The position numbers and the translations under genes are program-made. Below are positions 34,131 to 45,376 of a stretch of 64,000 nt of DNA, one piece after another; the first letter of the stretch is position 1; every line of letters begins with the position of its first letter. The stretch is from Apostichopus japonicus (taxonomy: Eukaryota > Echinodermata > Holothuroidea > Aspidochirotida > Stichopodidae): NCBI RefSeq assembly GCF_037975245.1, contig NC_092569.1:33999668-34063667 (forward strand). Direction: 5' to 3'. A model generated the notes under the pieces. The model saw nothing but the letters and a program-made list of their open reading frames with translations, was not told the origin of the DNA and made no database searches.

Positions 34131-34969
34131 GGGTTCAACAAACGCCAAACATTTACTTCACTCCTCTCTTACCTATCTCTCTACACCAACACACCTTCCT
34201 AAACATAATATCGCAAGGGTAGCTTGGAGGGTGGCATATTTGGTATGTAATTGTACCACATTGAGTACAAGAAGCCTTATGTTGTGGGCGGAGGTCAATG
34301 GTCGTTTGAGTTCACCATGGGTCAAATTGTGAAATCATGATTTACACAATTTTTCAACAAGGACAAATGTCATATTTAGTATGTTGATGTATCTATCACA
34401 TTAAGCACAAGAAGCCTGTTGTTGAGGTCAATGGTCATTTCAGGACAGCCTGTGTCATTGTGAATGTATTGTCTGTCACATCACACTGATTTTCACTGTA
34501 TTACTGAGATCAAGTATATGTTGTACTCCCTTACTATACATTACGTCAGATGCATGAAGAAACTGCTCATGTTACATCATCGAAACCACAATGCATTATT
34601 TGCATTCTGGTTATTACAGCTAGTCATTTTCAATGGTTTCTTAAACACCCGAGGCTTATAATAAAAGATTTTCTAGTGCGCAGAAAAAAACGTTTATCAT
34701 AATATTTTCCACCGCCACTCATAAAACAGTACTGTTCGGTTTTAACCTTTTTAAACATTTAACTCAAATTCACAGCAATTTAAATGAAAAGCCTCCTCTC
34801 GTAGAGTCAAAGTATAGGCCAACTTGGATATACGAGGAAGATTATTAACTGTGATTTCAACTGTTAATTAGGTCTAAATATGAACCGAAGTTGTTGGGAA
34901 TATTTTCGGCACACAACGTTCATTCATAATTTGATTCTATACATACTGGCACACTGAAAACTTAAATTG

Positions 34970-35345
34970 GTTCACCGACTAACAAAACGTTAGTCCATCT
35001 GGTGCCTCTCCCGACTAACATAGCCTTAGTCAGTTGCTATACCGACTAATTTATTCCTTAGTCAGTTGGATTTCTTAGTCGGTCATCTTAGTCCGTCAGC
35101 TTAGTCCATCAACAATTTCTTAGTTGGTAAATGTATATTAGTCAGTTACATTAGTTGGTGACATTAGTCGGTCTTTACCGACTAATTTATATGAGCCACC
35201 GACTAGTTTATAGCAGGTTTTACATTAGTCAGGATGGTGCCTCTCCCGACTAACCTTTCTTAGTCGGTATCGACTGACTAGTTGCACTGACTAGATTCAC
35301 TGAAAGAATTAAACCCGACTAGTTTCACTGACTAGCATCACTGAA
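34970..35345. repeat. Left subterminal TTAGTCGG repeats
   Basis: About twenty copies of TTAGTC(G/A)G or its complement, in mixed orientation and often paired as hairpins such as ACCGACTAA..TTAGTCGG. GGTGCCTCTCCCGACTAAC occurs twice (near 35000 and 35240). Confidence 0.9.
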
Positions 35346-35973
35346 AGAAAAGAGAGCAGAAGAAACACAAATAATGTGTACGTTGGCAGTATTTATTTCT
35401 GATCAAACTTCTGATGTCTACAAAAGGCTGACTTTCGACAGATAGAGAAGAAATCACTGTAAATAAAATCTGAAAATCTGATTTTTTTTTCCAACAAAGT
35501 TAAGACAAGTTAATGGATCAAACATGAATCGCAAAAGTATAGCACTGCACAATAATGCAAAGTTGAATCTTGGGCAAGGGTTCCTCATGACTTTCGTTTT
35601 AAAGTGGTACCCCAAATCGACACCAGTTAAGTCTTCACGAACAAAGAGTGTTTCTCTTAACTACAAATGGCCTCCCACTTGTCTTCAGGAAGCCAAAATC
35701 TGCACCATTATTGACCTGTGGACAGAAAATATGATATACGTGTAAGCACAGATACAGATATAGCACATGATAACTCACATTATCATAAACATACATTTAC
35801 ATTAAAAGTTTATAACATATTGGGAGGTATACATTTAAATCTAGGTCCCTCAAATTATAAGCCAGGAATAGCAGCTTTACCAAATTATTATTAGCTTTGC
35901 ACAGCATAACACCAAGTTATTTCTCAAAGCTTAATAATTATGTTAATCATGTTAATAATGATCCCAATAGACC

Positions 35974-37503
35974 GGGATCCCAGAGGGTTTGGTTAGCTGG
36001 GAAGGTAACCAATTGCCTTGTACATCACAATGTTCACAGTGCATTCCTGTATATGAAACCAGACGACTGGCAAACCGACTGTGGTGGGTGTGGCTGGGAG
36101 AGCAATTTTAAAGTCACCTGATAGCTAACCTAGATCAGTTTTCATGGTAACACATCAAAGTAAGTACAATATGTCAGGTATGGCCCCAAGAGCAACAAAT
36201 GGCCATTGTCAGTAATTATTGGTGGTGGGGTACCCCTGCCAGTGATCTATAATTGACTCCTCAAGGCTGACCTAGGTCAGCTCATGAGGTAACCAGTTGA
36301 AACCTACGGGAAAATGTTGCTTAGGGCTTCAGATACAACTGATGGGCATTGCCAGTAATTTTTATTGGTGGGGTACCCCTGCCAGTAGACCCCCAAAATG
36401 CCCATCCCCCATTGACCTAGATGAGCTCATGATGTAACCAGTTGAAAACTACTGGAAAATGGTATCACTTCATATGTAAGGGATGGGAATTTCCAGTAAT
36501 TTATATTGGGGGGGGGGGGGTACCCCTGCCAGTAGACCCCCAAAATGCCCATTCCCTCATTGACTTAGGTCAGCTCATGAGATAACCAGTTGAAAAATTA
36601 CTGGAAAATGATAGGTATCACTTCATATGTAAGGGATGGGCATTTCCAGTCATTTACATTGGTGGGGTAACCCTGTCAGTAGACCCCCAAAATGCCCATC
36701 CCCCATTGACCTAGATTAGCTCATGAGGTAACCAGTTGAAAACTACTGTAAAATGATTGGCAGGACTCTATATATATGTAAGGGATGGGCATTTCCAGTA
36801 ATTTATATTAGTGGGGTACCCCTGCCAGTAGACCCCCAAAAAGCCCCCCCCCCCCCTCCCCTCATTGATCTAGGTCAGCTCATGATTTAACCAGTTGAAA
36901 ACTACTGGAAAATTATTGACAGGATTCTATATGTAAGGGATGGGCGGACTCTGGCAGTGGTGGCCCACCAATATAAAATACTGGAAATGCCCATCCTTAC
37001 ATATGAAGTGATACCTATCAGTTTCCTGTAGCTTTCAACGGGTCAAATCATGAGCTCACCTAGGTCAATGAGGGGATGGGCATATTGGGGGTCTACTAGC
37101 AGGGGTACCCCACCAATAAAAATTACTGGCAATGCCCATCCCTTGTATCTGAAGTCCTAACCAACATTTTCCAGTAGGTTTCAAGTGGTTACCTCATGAG
37201 CTGACCTAGGTCAGCCGTGAGGGGTCAATTATAGATCACTGGCAGGGGTACCCCACCACCAATAATTACTGGCAATGGCCATTTGTTGCTCTTGGGGCCA
37301 TACCTGACACATTGTTCTTACTTTGATGTGGTTACCATGAAAGCTGCTCTAGGTTAGCTATTAGGTGACTTTAAAATTGCTCTCCCAGCCACATCCACCA
37401 CAGTCGGTTTGCCAGTCATCAGGTTTCATATACAGGAATGCATTGTGAACATTGTGATGTACCAGGCAATTGGTTACCTTCCCAGCTAACCAAACCCTCT
37501 CGA
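35974..37503. repeat. Giant inverted repeat with internal tandem units
   Basis: The outer left arm begins AGAGGGTTTGGTTAGCTGGG (35974) and the outer right arm ends with its reverse complement (about 37483-37503). Homology continues inward for roughly 500 bases on each side to an axis near 36960. Between, on the left side, GCCAGTAGACCCCCAAAA or a close variant recurs near 36380, 36525, 36671 and 36823, about every 145-155 bases. Arms are diverged by scattered substitutions. Both ends contain CCTAGGTCAGC. Confidence 0.88.
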
Positions 37504-37665
37504 CTACCCCTCTACAGATCAGTGAAAATTTGACCAAACTTATGAAGCTTGCACGTAAATGATATACTAGACTGTTTTTTTATTTAAAACAGGTTATGAA
37601 AAGTATCTTAAATATCATTAAACAGTTGGGTACAATAGTTAAACTCACTCTTCCATCTTTTTTCT

Positions 37666-37860
37666 CTATGGTACTTGTTCCTTTGCTTTTTGGAGTCTTG
37701 GATAAACTCTTTTGTTCTGCGAAGGGTACCAATATATCATCTTAAAACATGTCTTTAAGCCATATATAACACAGTTCTCCTCTTCTGTTGTTGCCTCCAC
37801 ACTGGTGTCGTACATCACAGGAAAGCTCACCCATGACTTAGATATTTGGCTTTTCAATTC
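37666..37860 (-). CDS. Candidate terminal exon inside the CACTA-like element
   Basis: On the - strand a strong acceptor (TTTCTTTCTTCCAGCAG) precedes 64 sense codons and a stop. The product has balanced composition (Trp, Cys, Tyr and a KRVYPRLQKAKEQ end). I recognise no family. It may be the last exon of the element's own gene or of a captured host gene. A second possible - strand exon, with acceptor TTTTCTGTCCACAG at about 35714, would end at a stop near 35636. Upstream exons were not identified. Confidence 0.3.
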   Translation of the reverse strand, partial: ELKSQISKSWVSFPVMYDTSVEATTEEENCVIYGLKTCFKMIYWYPSQNKRVYPRLQKAKEQVP

Positions 37861-39499
37861 CTGCTGGAAGAAAGAAACAGCAAAGTATTCATCATTTGAA
37901 AAAAAAAAATAATAAAGTTGTCACCACAAAGTTATGTGACATTTGCTTCCACTATAGTCTCTAAAAACAATCCCAAAGTTTGAAGCAGACTGTATAAAGC
38001 TGAAAATTTGAACGAGAGTGTCATCACCATTGCAACCAGAATCAAATGCCCAGAATACAGAGATAATAAGACATGGGCTAAATCTTTGTTTGTTTTTATG
38101 ATCTTTAAAAATATAAAATTTTAGAAACAGAAATGCACTGAGCCAACTTATTTATAGGCCTAATCGTTTTTAGTTGTTATTTTGCTTGCTCACATAACAA
38201 GCCTGTTTAGACCTAGGCTAGAGGAGAATCAGTATTTTGTTACACTAAGTTTGTCTTCGGTCGTTTTGATATAGTCTTACTAGTAGTACTAAAGTATATA
38301 ATGGACCGGCGAAGACTAGAGAATACCCAGAGTTTTAGCAACTGCGTTAAACTGTATCATCTGATCTATTATTTACGCCAATGAGTTTCATTCAATCTAG
38401 GATCAAAAAGAGAAAACTAATTAATCTTAACCTTTACACTTTGCTACTAAACAGATATGCTTGAATTACAAATAAATGTCAAAAAAACATCATAATCTAA
38501 GAATCGATGCATATACATATACATAAACAGAATAATTTGAATTCGCGCAAGTGAACCCTGCACTACATTGGACAGAAAAAAAAACGTGCAATTAGACCAA
38601 ACTAAACATACTAAATTTTCCGTTACTTCTACATAAAATATCAATACAAATACAACAACTTACTCTTTTGGCAGTATACTAAAAGCACATGTTATAATAA
38701 CTTCAGACTATCAAGCTTGCCTGAGAAAAAACGGTTAATACTTCTTACAGTAAGCAAGTCGACCGTGAAGGAATGTCGCAATTGTTTCCTGGGCGTGACC
38801 GGAAATTAAATACTAAAAAATGATAAATGAAAAGGTTAAATAGAACTGAAGCGTGCATCCTGACTGCTCGCAACATATAATACCGTTGACTAGCCAACAT
38901 AATTTGTTCAGCCTACTGTGACTGTACGTTTGAAGGTCTAGCCTTGCTTATTCAATATCACAAAGCCTACCCATTTAGATTCACATGGGAAATTACAGGA
39001 AATCTTTACCAAATGAGTGTAGACTTCAAATAAACTATTGAGCCTTATAGTTCCAGCATTTGTTTGGGAATAAATAAGAAGATTATGTGCCACTGTTCAA
39101 TCTAGCCCAATACACACATAACACATTGTTAATTGGTGTTTAGGATGCACACTTTAGTGTTGAGAATGCACTGCAGTACCCAGTAGAAGCCTATAGGCTA
39201 CTCACTGTCATTGCACTTGTGTATTGCGAAACGCCAACGTGACAACGGTAGCGTTACACTAACCATAATACAGTACTAGTGCCAGTGGCCTAACAATTAA
39301 CTTTAATTTTACCTTCAAGTTAAAGGAATAACAGGTAGGCCGATGATGCAGTTAATACCTCCATTCTTCTAAAGACCTTCTTGGGTGATTTACGGTTGAA
39401 AGTTGCTTAGAGTGATCGTATGAAACTATGCCAAGCCCAGCAAGCTGCCGTTGCCTCTCGGTTTCCAAATTGAAGTGAATCGAATTGGGTTAAAATACA

Positions 39500-39745
39500 T
39501 TAGTCCGTCGACACCGACTAAGCTACGATTATGGCGTAAATCGGGTGTCCGTATCGTTCTTAGTCCATGGGTTAAAATACCTTAGTCCGTCGCCACCGAC
39601 TAAGCTGCGATTATATTTTCCTTAGTCAGTGTAAACTAACTAAGAAGCAGCGATGAAACGAAGATTTTTGCTAGTCCGTGTGCATTGACTAACGTTATAG
39701 ACTAATTTAACGTTAGTCCGTGGCAATATTGACTAATTTATTTTT
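39500..39745. repeat. Right subterminal TTAGTCGG repeats
   Basis: About twelve copies of TTAGTCCGT/CCGACTAA-type motifs. TTAAAATACxTTAGTCCGTCG is repeated near 39490 and 39570. Confidence 0.9.
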
Positions 39746-41613
39746 TCAGTGCAAGAAACCTTCACCCAGGACTAACATGTAATTTGTAAACATCAACATG
39801 TATGTTTTCCTATGTTTAATTACACTATGTTGTTTTGAATTTAGATTAGCTGTTTCAATTCAATATTTTTTTCTTAAGTTCTTTATTCCAGTATAAATTA
39901 TATAAAATGTATACCTAGGACCAATTATAAATATGAAAACTAATAATTAATTAATTAAAATGATTAGAACAGAGACAGATTAAAATAAAAGATATTGTGT
40001 GAACAGTCCAATTTTCCTCAATGAAACAACATTAGTAACTGATATAAGCGGTTCGGTGAACTGTGTTGAAAGCACTTGAATTTATATGAAGTTATAAATG
40101 AATATAAATAAATTACCTTAAGGGATGTGAAGTTCACAATATGCCAATGACTGTAATGTATTCGATTTCAAATGCAACACAGTTTTGAAGTATTTATTTT
40201 GTATCTTAAAACAACAACAACAAGTACCCTGAAACAAATTTATCATTGTACGTCTGACATCACATCTGCTTGCTTCAAGTTCACTTTTGGTCTCGGTATC
40301 AATCTGATGTTAACTGAAAACGTTGCCTAGAAAATGAATTCAAACTTCAACTGGAAGCTTAGATTGTATTCCTCTGAGGGTGGCATATTTGGTATGTAAT
40401 TGTACCACATTGAGTACAAGAAGCCTTATGTTGTGGGCGGAGGTCAATGGTCGTTTGAGTTCACCATGGGTCAAATTGTGAAACCATGATTTACACAATT
40501 TTTCAACAAGGACAAATGTCATATTTAGTATGTTGATGTATCTATCACATTAAGCACAAGAAGCCTGTTGTTGAGGTCAATGGTCATTTCAGGACAGCCT
40601 GTGTCATTGTGAATGTATTGTTTGTCACATCACACTGATTTTCACTGTATTACTAAGATCAAGTATATGTTGTACACCCTTACTATACATTACGTCAGAT
40701 ACATGAAGAAAACTGCTCATGTTACATCATCGAAACCCATATGCATTATTTGAATTGGTTATTACAGCTAGTCATTTTCAATGGTTTTTTAAACACTCGA
40801 GGCTTATAATAAAAGATTTTCTAGTGCGCAGAAAAAAACGTTCATCATAATATTTTCCACCGCCACTCATAAAACAGTACTGTTCGGTTTTAACCTTTTT
40901 AAACATTTAGCTCAAATTCACAGCAATTTAAATGAAAAGCCTCCTCTCGTAGAGTCAAAGTATAGGCCAACTTGGATATACGAGGAAGATTATTAACTGT
41001 GATTTCAACTGTTAATTAGGTCTAAATATGAACCGAAGTTGTTGGGAATATTTTCGGCACACAACGTTCATTCATAATTTGAATCTATACATACTGACAA
41101 GAAACCTTCACCCAGGACTAACATGTAATTTGTAAACATCAACATGTTTGTTTTCCTATGTTTAATTACAATATGTTGTTTTGAATTTAGATTAGCTGTT
41201 TCAATTCAATATTTTTTTTCTTAAGTTCTTTATTCCAGTATAAATTATATAAAATGTATACCTTGGACCAATTATACATAGCCTATGAAAACCAAATAAT
41301 ACATTAATTAAAATGATTAGAACAAAGACAGATTAAAATAAAAGATATTGTGTGAACAGTCCAATTTTCCTCAATGAAACAACATTAGTAACTGATATAA
41401 GCGGTTCGGTGAACTGTGTTGAAAGCACTTGAATTTATGTTAAGTTATAAATGAATATAAATAAATTACCTTAAGGGATGTGAAGTTCACAATATGCCAA
41501 TGACTGTGATGTATTCGATTTCAAATGCAACACAATTTTGAAGTATTTATTATGTTTCTTACAACAACAACAACAACAAGTACCCTGAAACAAATTTATC
41601 ATTGTACGTCTGA

Positions 41614-41756
<143 letters not shown>

Positions 41757-41786
41757 TGTCTGATGGCGTGTGTTGGAAAGTTAAGA

Positions 41787-42107
<321 letters not shown>

Positions 42108-43267
42108 ACTAGTCTCAACATAAATTACAGAAAGGGGCAAAAGGTTTCATCAGTCCAAAAATATACTTTCTCCATGGAATAGCCTTTTTATAAGTTTGGT
42201 TATCTATCGCCGACTGGTATCAGGGAAAATAAAATCCGTTGCCATAACAACCTCAAAAAAGTCAATAAACAAACTCTGATTATGGTCTTTTTTTGTTTTG
42301 TTTTTTCATGGAATATTTTATCAATCTGATGTTAACTGAAAACGTTGCCTAGGAAATGAATTCAAACTTCAACTGGAAGCTTAGATTGTATTCCTCTTTC
42401 ATCAATAAAAAAAACTCTGATTATGGTCTGTTTTTTTGTTTTTTTCATCAATATATGGAATATTTTATAAAAGTTTGTGACGATCATTAATGGCCCCTTT
42501 TACTAGAAATTAATTAAGAACTTCCATTTTATATTACAGTTTTCTATAGAAGACTTGCGACTTTTTACACAACAATCACGCATAATAGGTATATGAATAC
42601 ATAATTGTCATTGCCACCGCTTTCTAACTGTTTACATACGTATATGCTTTATAGTGATCATGAAAAGAACGTTGGTTCTGAAAGGACACTTGTGTAGACT
42701 TTCCGTGTATAGGTATAATCAGGTAACAACTCCCATGGTATGGGTTACGCGATATCTCGAACCATTTGATAATTTTCATCAAAATGTCATGTTAGTAGAA
42801 TTGTCATCCAAAATCTTGTTTTGTCAAGTTTAGTTTATCTAACGCAACAACTCATAAATGTTAAATGTGATTCCAAGATATCATGTTAATGATGTTTTGC
42901 ATAAACTATATCAATGACTTTGTACATGTACACAGGTAACGTGCAAGAAGCAACTCGAGGAAATGGAAATTTTCGTCAAGATGTCACTTGTTCCTCACTC
43001 GGCAAATATCGCATATGTTGACACGCTGTCGAGGTATACTAACATAGTGCTTCTATACATCTCGTCTACATGTGCCGTCAATGCCACCGTCATAAAAGAA
43101 AATAAATCATTGCTTTTTAATATACAATAATGAATGGACCTTCTCTTTGCAAAATATATATATTCTTTGCACACACAAAAAAAAAGGAGGGGGGGGGGGT
43201 GTTGGCGAGCACAAAATTTCGCCGAAGTCCGTTTTGGGGTCAGATCTAAGGAAGGGAGACCAATAAC

Positions 43268-43852
43268 CATGGGCGTATAGGAGCCCAATTGGTTTGGGTG
43301 ATGTAACGATTTGCCCGAAAAATGTAAGCAAACTTGAAGGGCGTACTGGTGAAACCCCCCTCACCTTTTGAGAATGTGTTACTAAATTAAAAGGTGCTAA
43401 ACTTAGATGCATACTGGTGCTACCATTGGAAGGAAACTTATGTATACAAGATTTTCACTTTCCAGGTTAGTCTCCCAATATATTTCTGTATAATATTTTC
43501 ACTAGTTGGCGTCAAAGGTGTGTGTGTGGGGGGGGGGGGGGTCGGCTATGCGGGCATGCCACCCCCTATGCCCATAACTCCACAACATCAATGCCAGATA
43601 AGTCGGGCACGTTTAGAACGTTATAGACGTTTAGTTATAAACGTTAGTTATAAACGTTTAGAACGTTATAGTCTATTACTACCTTAGGCTGAGTTTTTAT
43701 ACGGACTTACTAACTCTCATCAAACAAGATATCGCATATATTTTTGGCAGTGCCCGAAACAAATATCAGAATATTGCCCGAATTTTCACAGGAATATCTT
43801 TTTGCTGGGGGGGGGGGGGGGGGGGGGCTTCCCCTCGCCTCCTACGCCTATG
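43268..43852. mobile_element. hAT-like MITE, 585 bp
   Basis: Ends CATGGGCGTATAGGAG and CTCCTACGCCTATG share the GGCGTA(TA)GGAG core. Flanks are CCAATAAC (43260-43267) and GCAATAAC (43853-43860), an 8-bp duplication with one mismatch. Internal G-runs near 43529-43541 and a 21-22 base run at 43806-43827. Copy 1 of the array holds only its first 30 bases or so (about 34107-34136), so the insertion predates part of the array's rearrangement. Confidence 0.75.
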
Positions 43853-45285
43853 GCAATAACTTCTCTTTCAGAAATGTGTTTAGGAAGGGGGCTTAGATAC
43901 AAAATGGTGCTATCATTTCTACAATTTCAACAAACTTTTGCTAGTGTACACGAATTATTGTGTGTGTGCAAATTTTTAGCTCTCCATTTCTTACACTCAT
44001 CTTAATATCTCCGTCAATGTCATCAAATTTATCATTTCCGATGCCATATGAATATTCAAATTGATATCGAACCAATCATCTTACCGATTGGATCGTATTG
44101 TCAGTTACAGTAGTTAACCCTTATATAGTGTAGTCAATTGGTCCGTTTGTCAAATCCACACAACCTCATATCCATCTCAAGGTAATAATTTATTATAACT
44201 TCGTGACGATGACGTTAAAAAAAGATTTCGCTGTCGCCTTGGAAAACGAAATGTTCCCTTCAAGGGTAATTGACTCATGCTCAGGTTTTTTGAGGTAATC
44301 ATACCTACTGGCTAAACAAGAGTACAGTACTGTACCCTCTCTATGCCCCTACCTAAATCAGTCGGAAGAATTTTGGAATCCTCTTAATGTGAAGTTTTTC
44401 ATCTTACCGCCCCCCTCTCCCCAGTACAAACAGTTGTTGCGCCCCTACTGTTAGCCGTAGAACAATAAAGGGCTGATCGGGGTCTGACAGATATCACGTG
44501 CAAATTCAAGTTTTAATGATACACTAATATTGTTGTGATATATAAATGGCATTACTGCCATGCTCATTGGTTACCAGAAGTCTCCCTTTACGAACTATAT
44601 ATGCGGATACACATGTGTTTTGCTAAAAACGCCATTTAGTATTTTTTTTTAGTATTTGGTCACTTTTCAAGAGAATCGTGGTATCCGAGGCGTAGGAAGA
44701 AAGTTCAATCGAGGGATGGTAGGAAGGGGTTGGGGTGTGTGTGGGGGGGGGGGAGTAGAAACCTCGAAGAGCAGCAACAACCAATCATTTTCACAAGACT
44801 TGTTTTACAAAGAAGAGAATTAATGCTTCAAATCTAACTAGCTGTGATCAATATATCTGCGCATTGAAGGCATTAACAGCCAATTGAGACTAAGCAATTT
44901 TCATTGCATATTCAAATTGTCTGGGGTATCGTCTGTAAAACAATCGACCGCTCATCAGCTTCCAGACTTACATCGTGATCAACTAATTGATATGATGTGA
45001 ACACGGAATTGTGTACAACCAGCTCCATATTCACAATGTTGAACTTGAATATGCATGAAACATTACATACGTCATCCACCATCATGACCAATTAAAAGTC
45101 ATTATATGGGTGACTTTATTGGACGCTTTATGAAGATGGTAATAAATACTGGCAAACGGTCAGTAATTCTTCATTAGTATCACAGGACGGCAAGACATAC
45201 ATGATACGTACCTACTTACCACAGAAAAAGACACATTTGATAAACTTAGATTGTTTTTCCCTTTCCGCCTCTGGATTTGTTCAAA
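43853..45285. other. Intergenic; upstream region of the FReD gene
   Basis: No gene. A MITE-like start (GAGGCGTAGGAAGA) occurs near 44684 without a matching right end. The 1 kb before 45286 is AT-rich and should hold the promoter; I cannot point to a convincing core element. Confidence 0.4.
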
Positions 45286-45376
45286 ATGGAGAAAGGAGGA
45301 TTAAAGCAGTGTCGATCACCTTTATTTATTCATCTTCTGATTGCTGTCATTCTGCTTCTTGGAGGAAGGTCTCAAG
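45286..45376 (+). CDS. FReD gene exon 1 (signal peptide)
   Basis: The ATG follows TTCAAA (A at -3, G at +4). It encodes 30 residues plus one base: a Lys/Arg-bearing n-region, a hydrophobic core and a GGRSQ cleavage-like end. The donor is CAAG/GTAGGC. Confidence 0.88.

Larger units (their letters stand above)
34952..39751. mobile_element. CACTA-like DNA transposon, non-autonomous, 4.8 kb
   Basis: Begins CACTGAAAAC and ends TTTTTTCAGTG, so the terminal inverted repeats are CACTGAAAA. Both sides carry CA (or GCA), a 2-3 bp target duplication. The array copies at about 31921 and 41098 show the unoccupied site. Many short subterminal repeats of TTAGTCGG/CCGACTAA in both orientations fill about 375 bases at the left end and 250 at the right. 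CACTG-type ends, a 2-3 bp TSD and dense subterminal repeats are together diagnostic of the CACTA/EnSpm superfamily, where the repeats bind transposase. No transposase is recognised inside; it carries a giant inverted repeat and perhaps exon fragments. Confidence 0.8.
34137..40376 (+). repeat. Segmental array, copy 2 (split by an insertion)
   Basis: Block P occupies 34137-34949 and block Q resumes at 39752, reaching the first part of R at about 40250-40376. There it breaks into the P block of copy 3 at CTCTGAGGGTGGCAT. R and S are otherwise missing. The P/Q junction is split by the element at 34952-39751. Confidence 0.8.
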
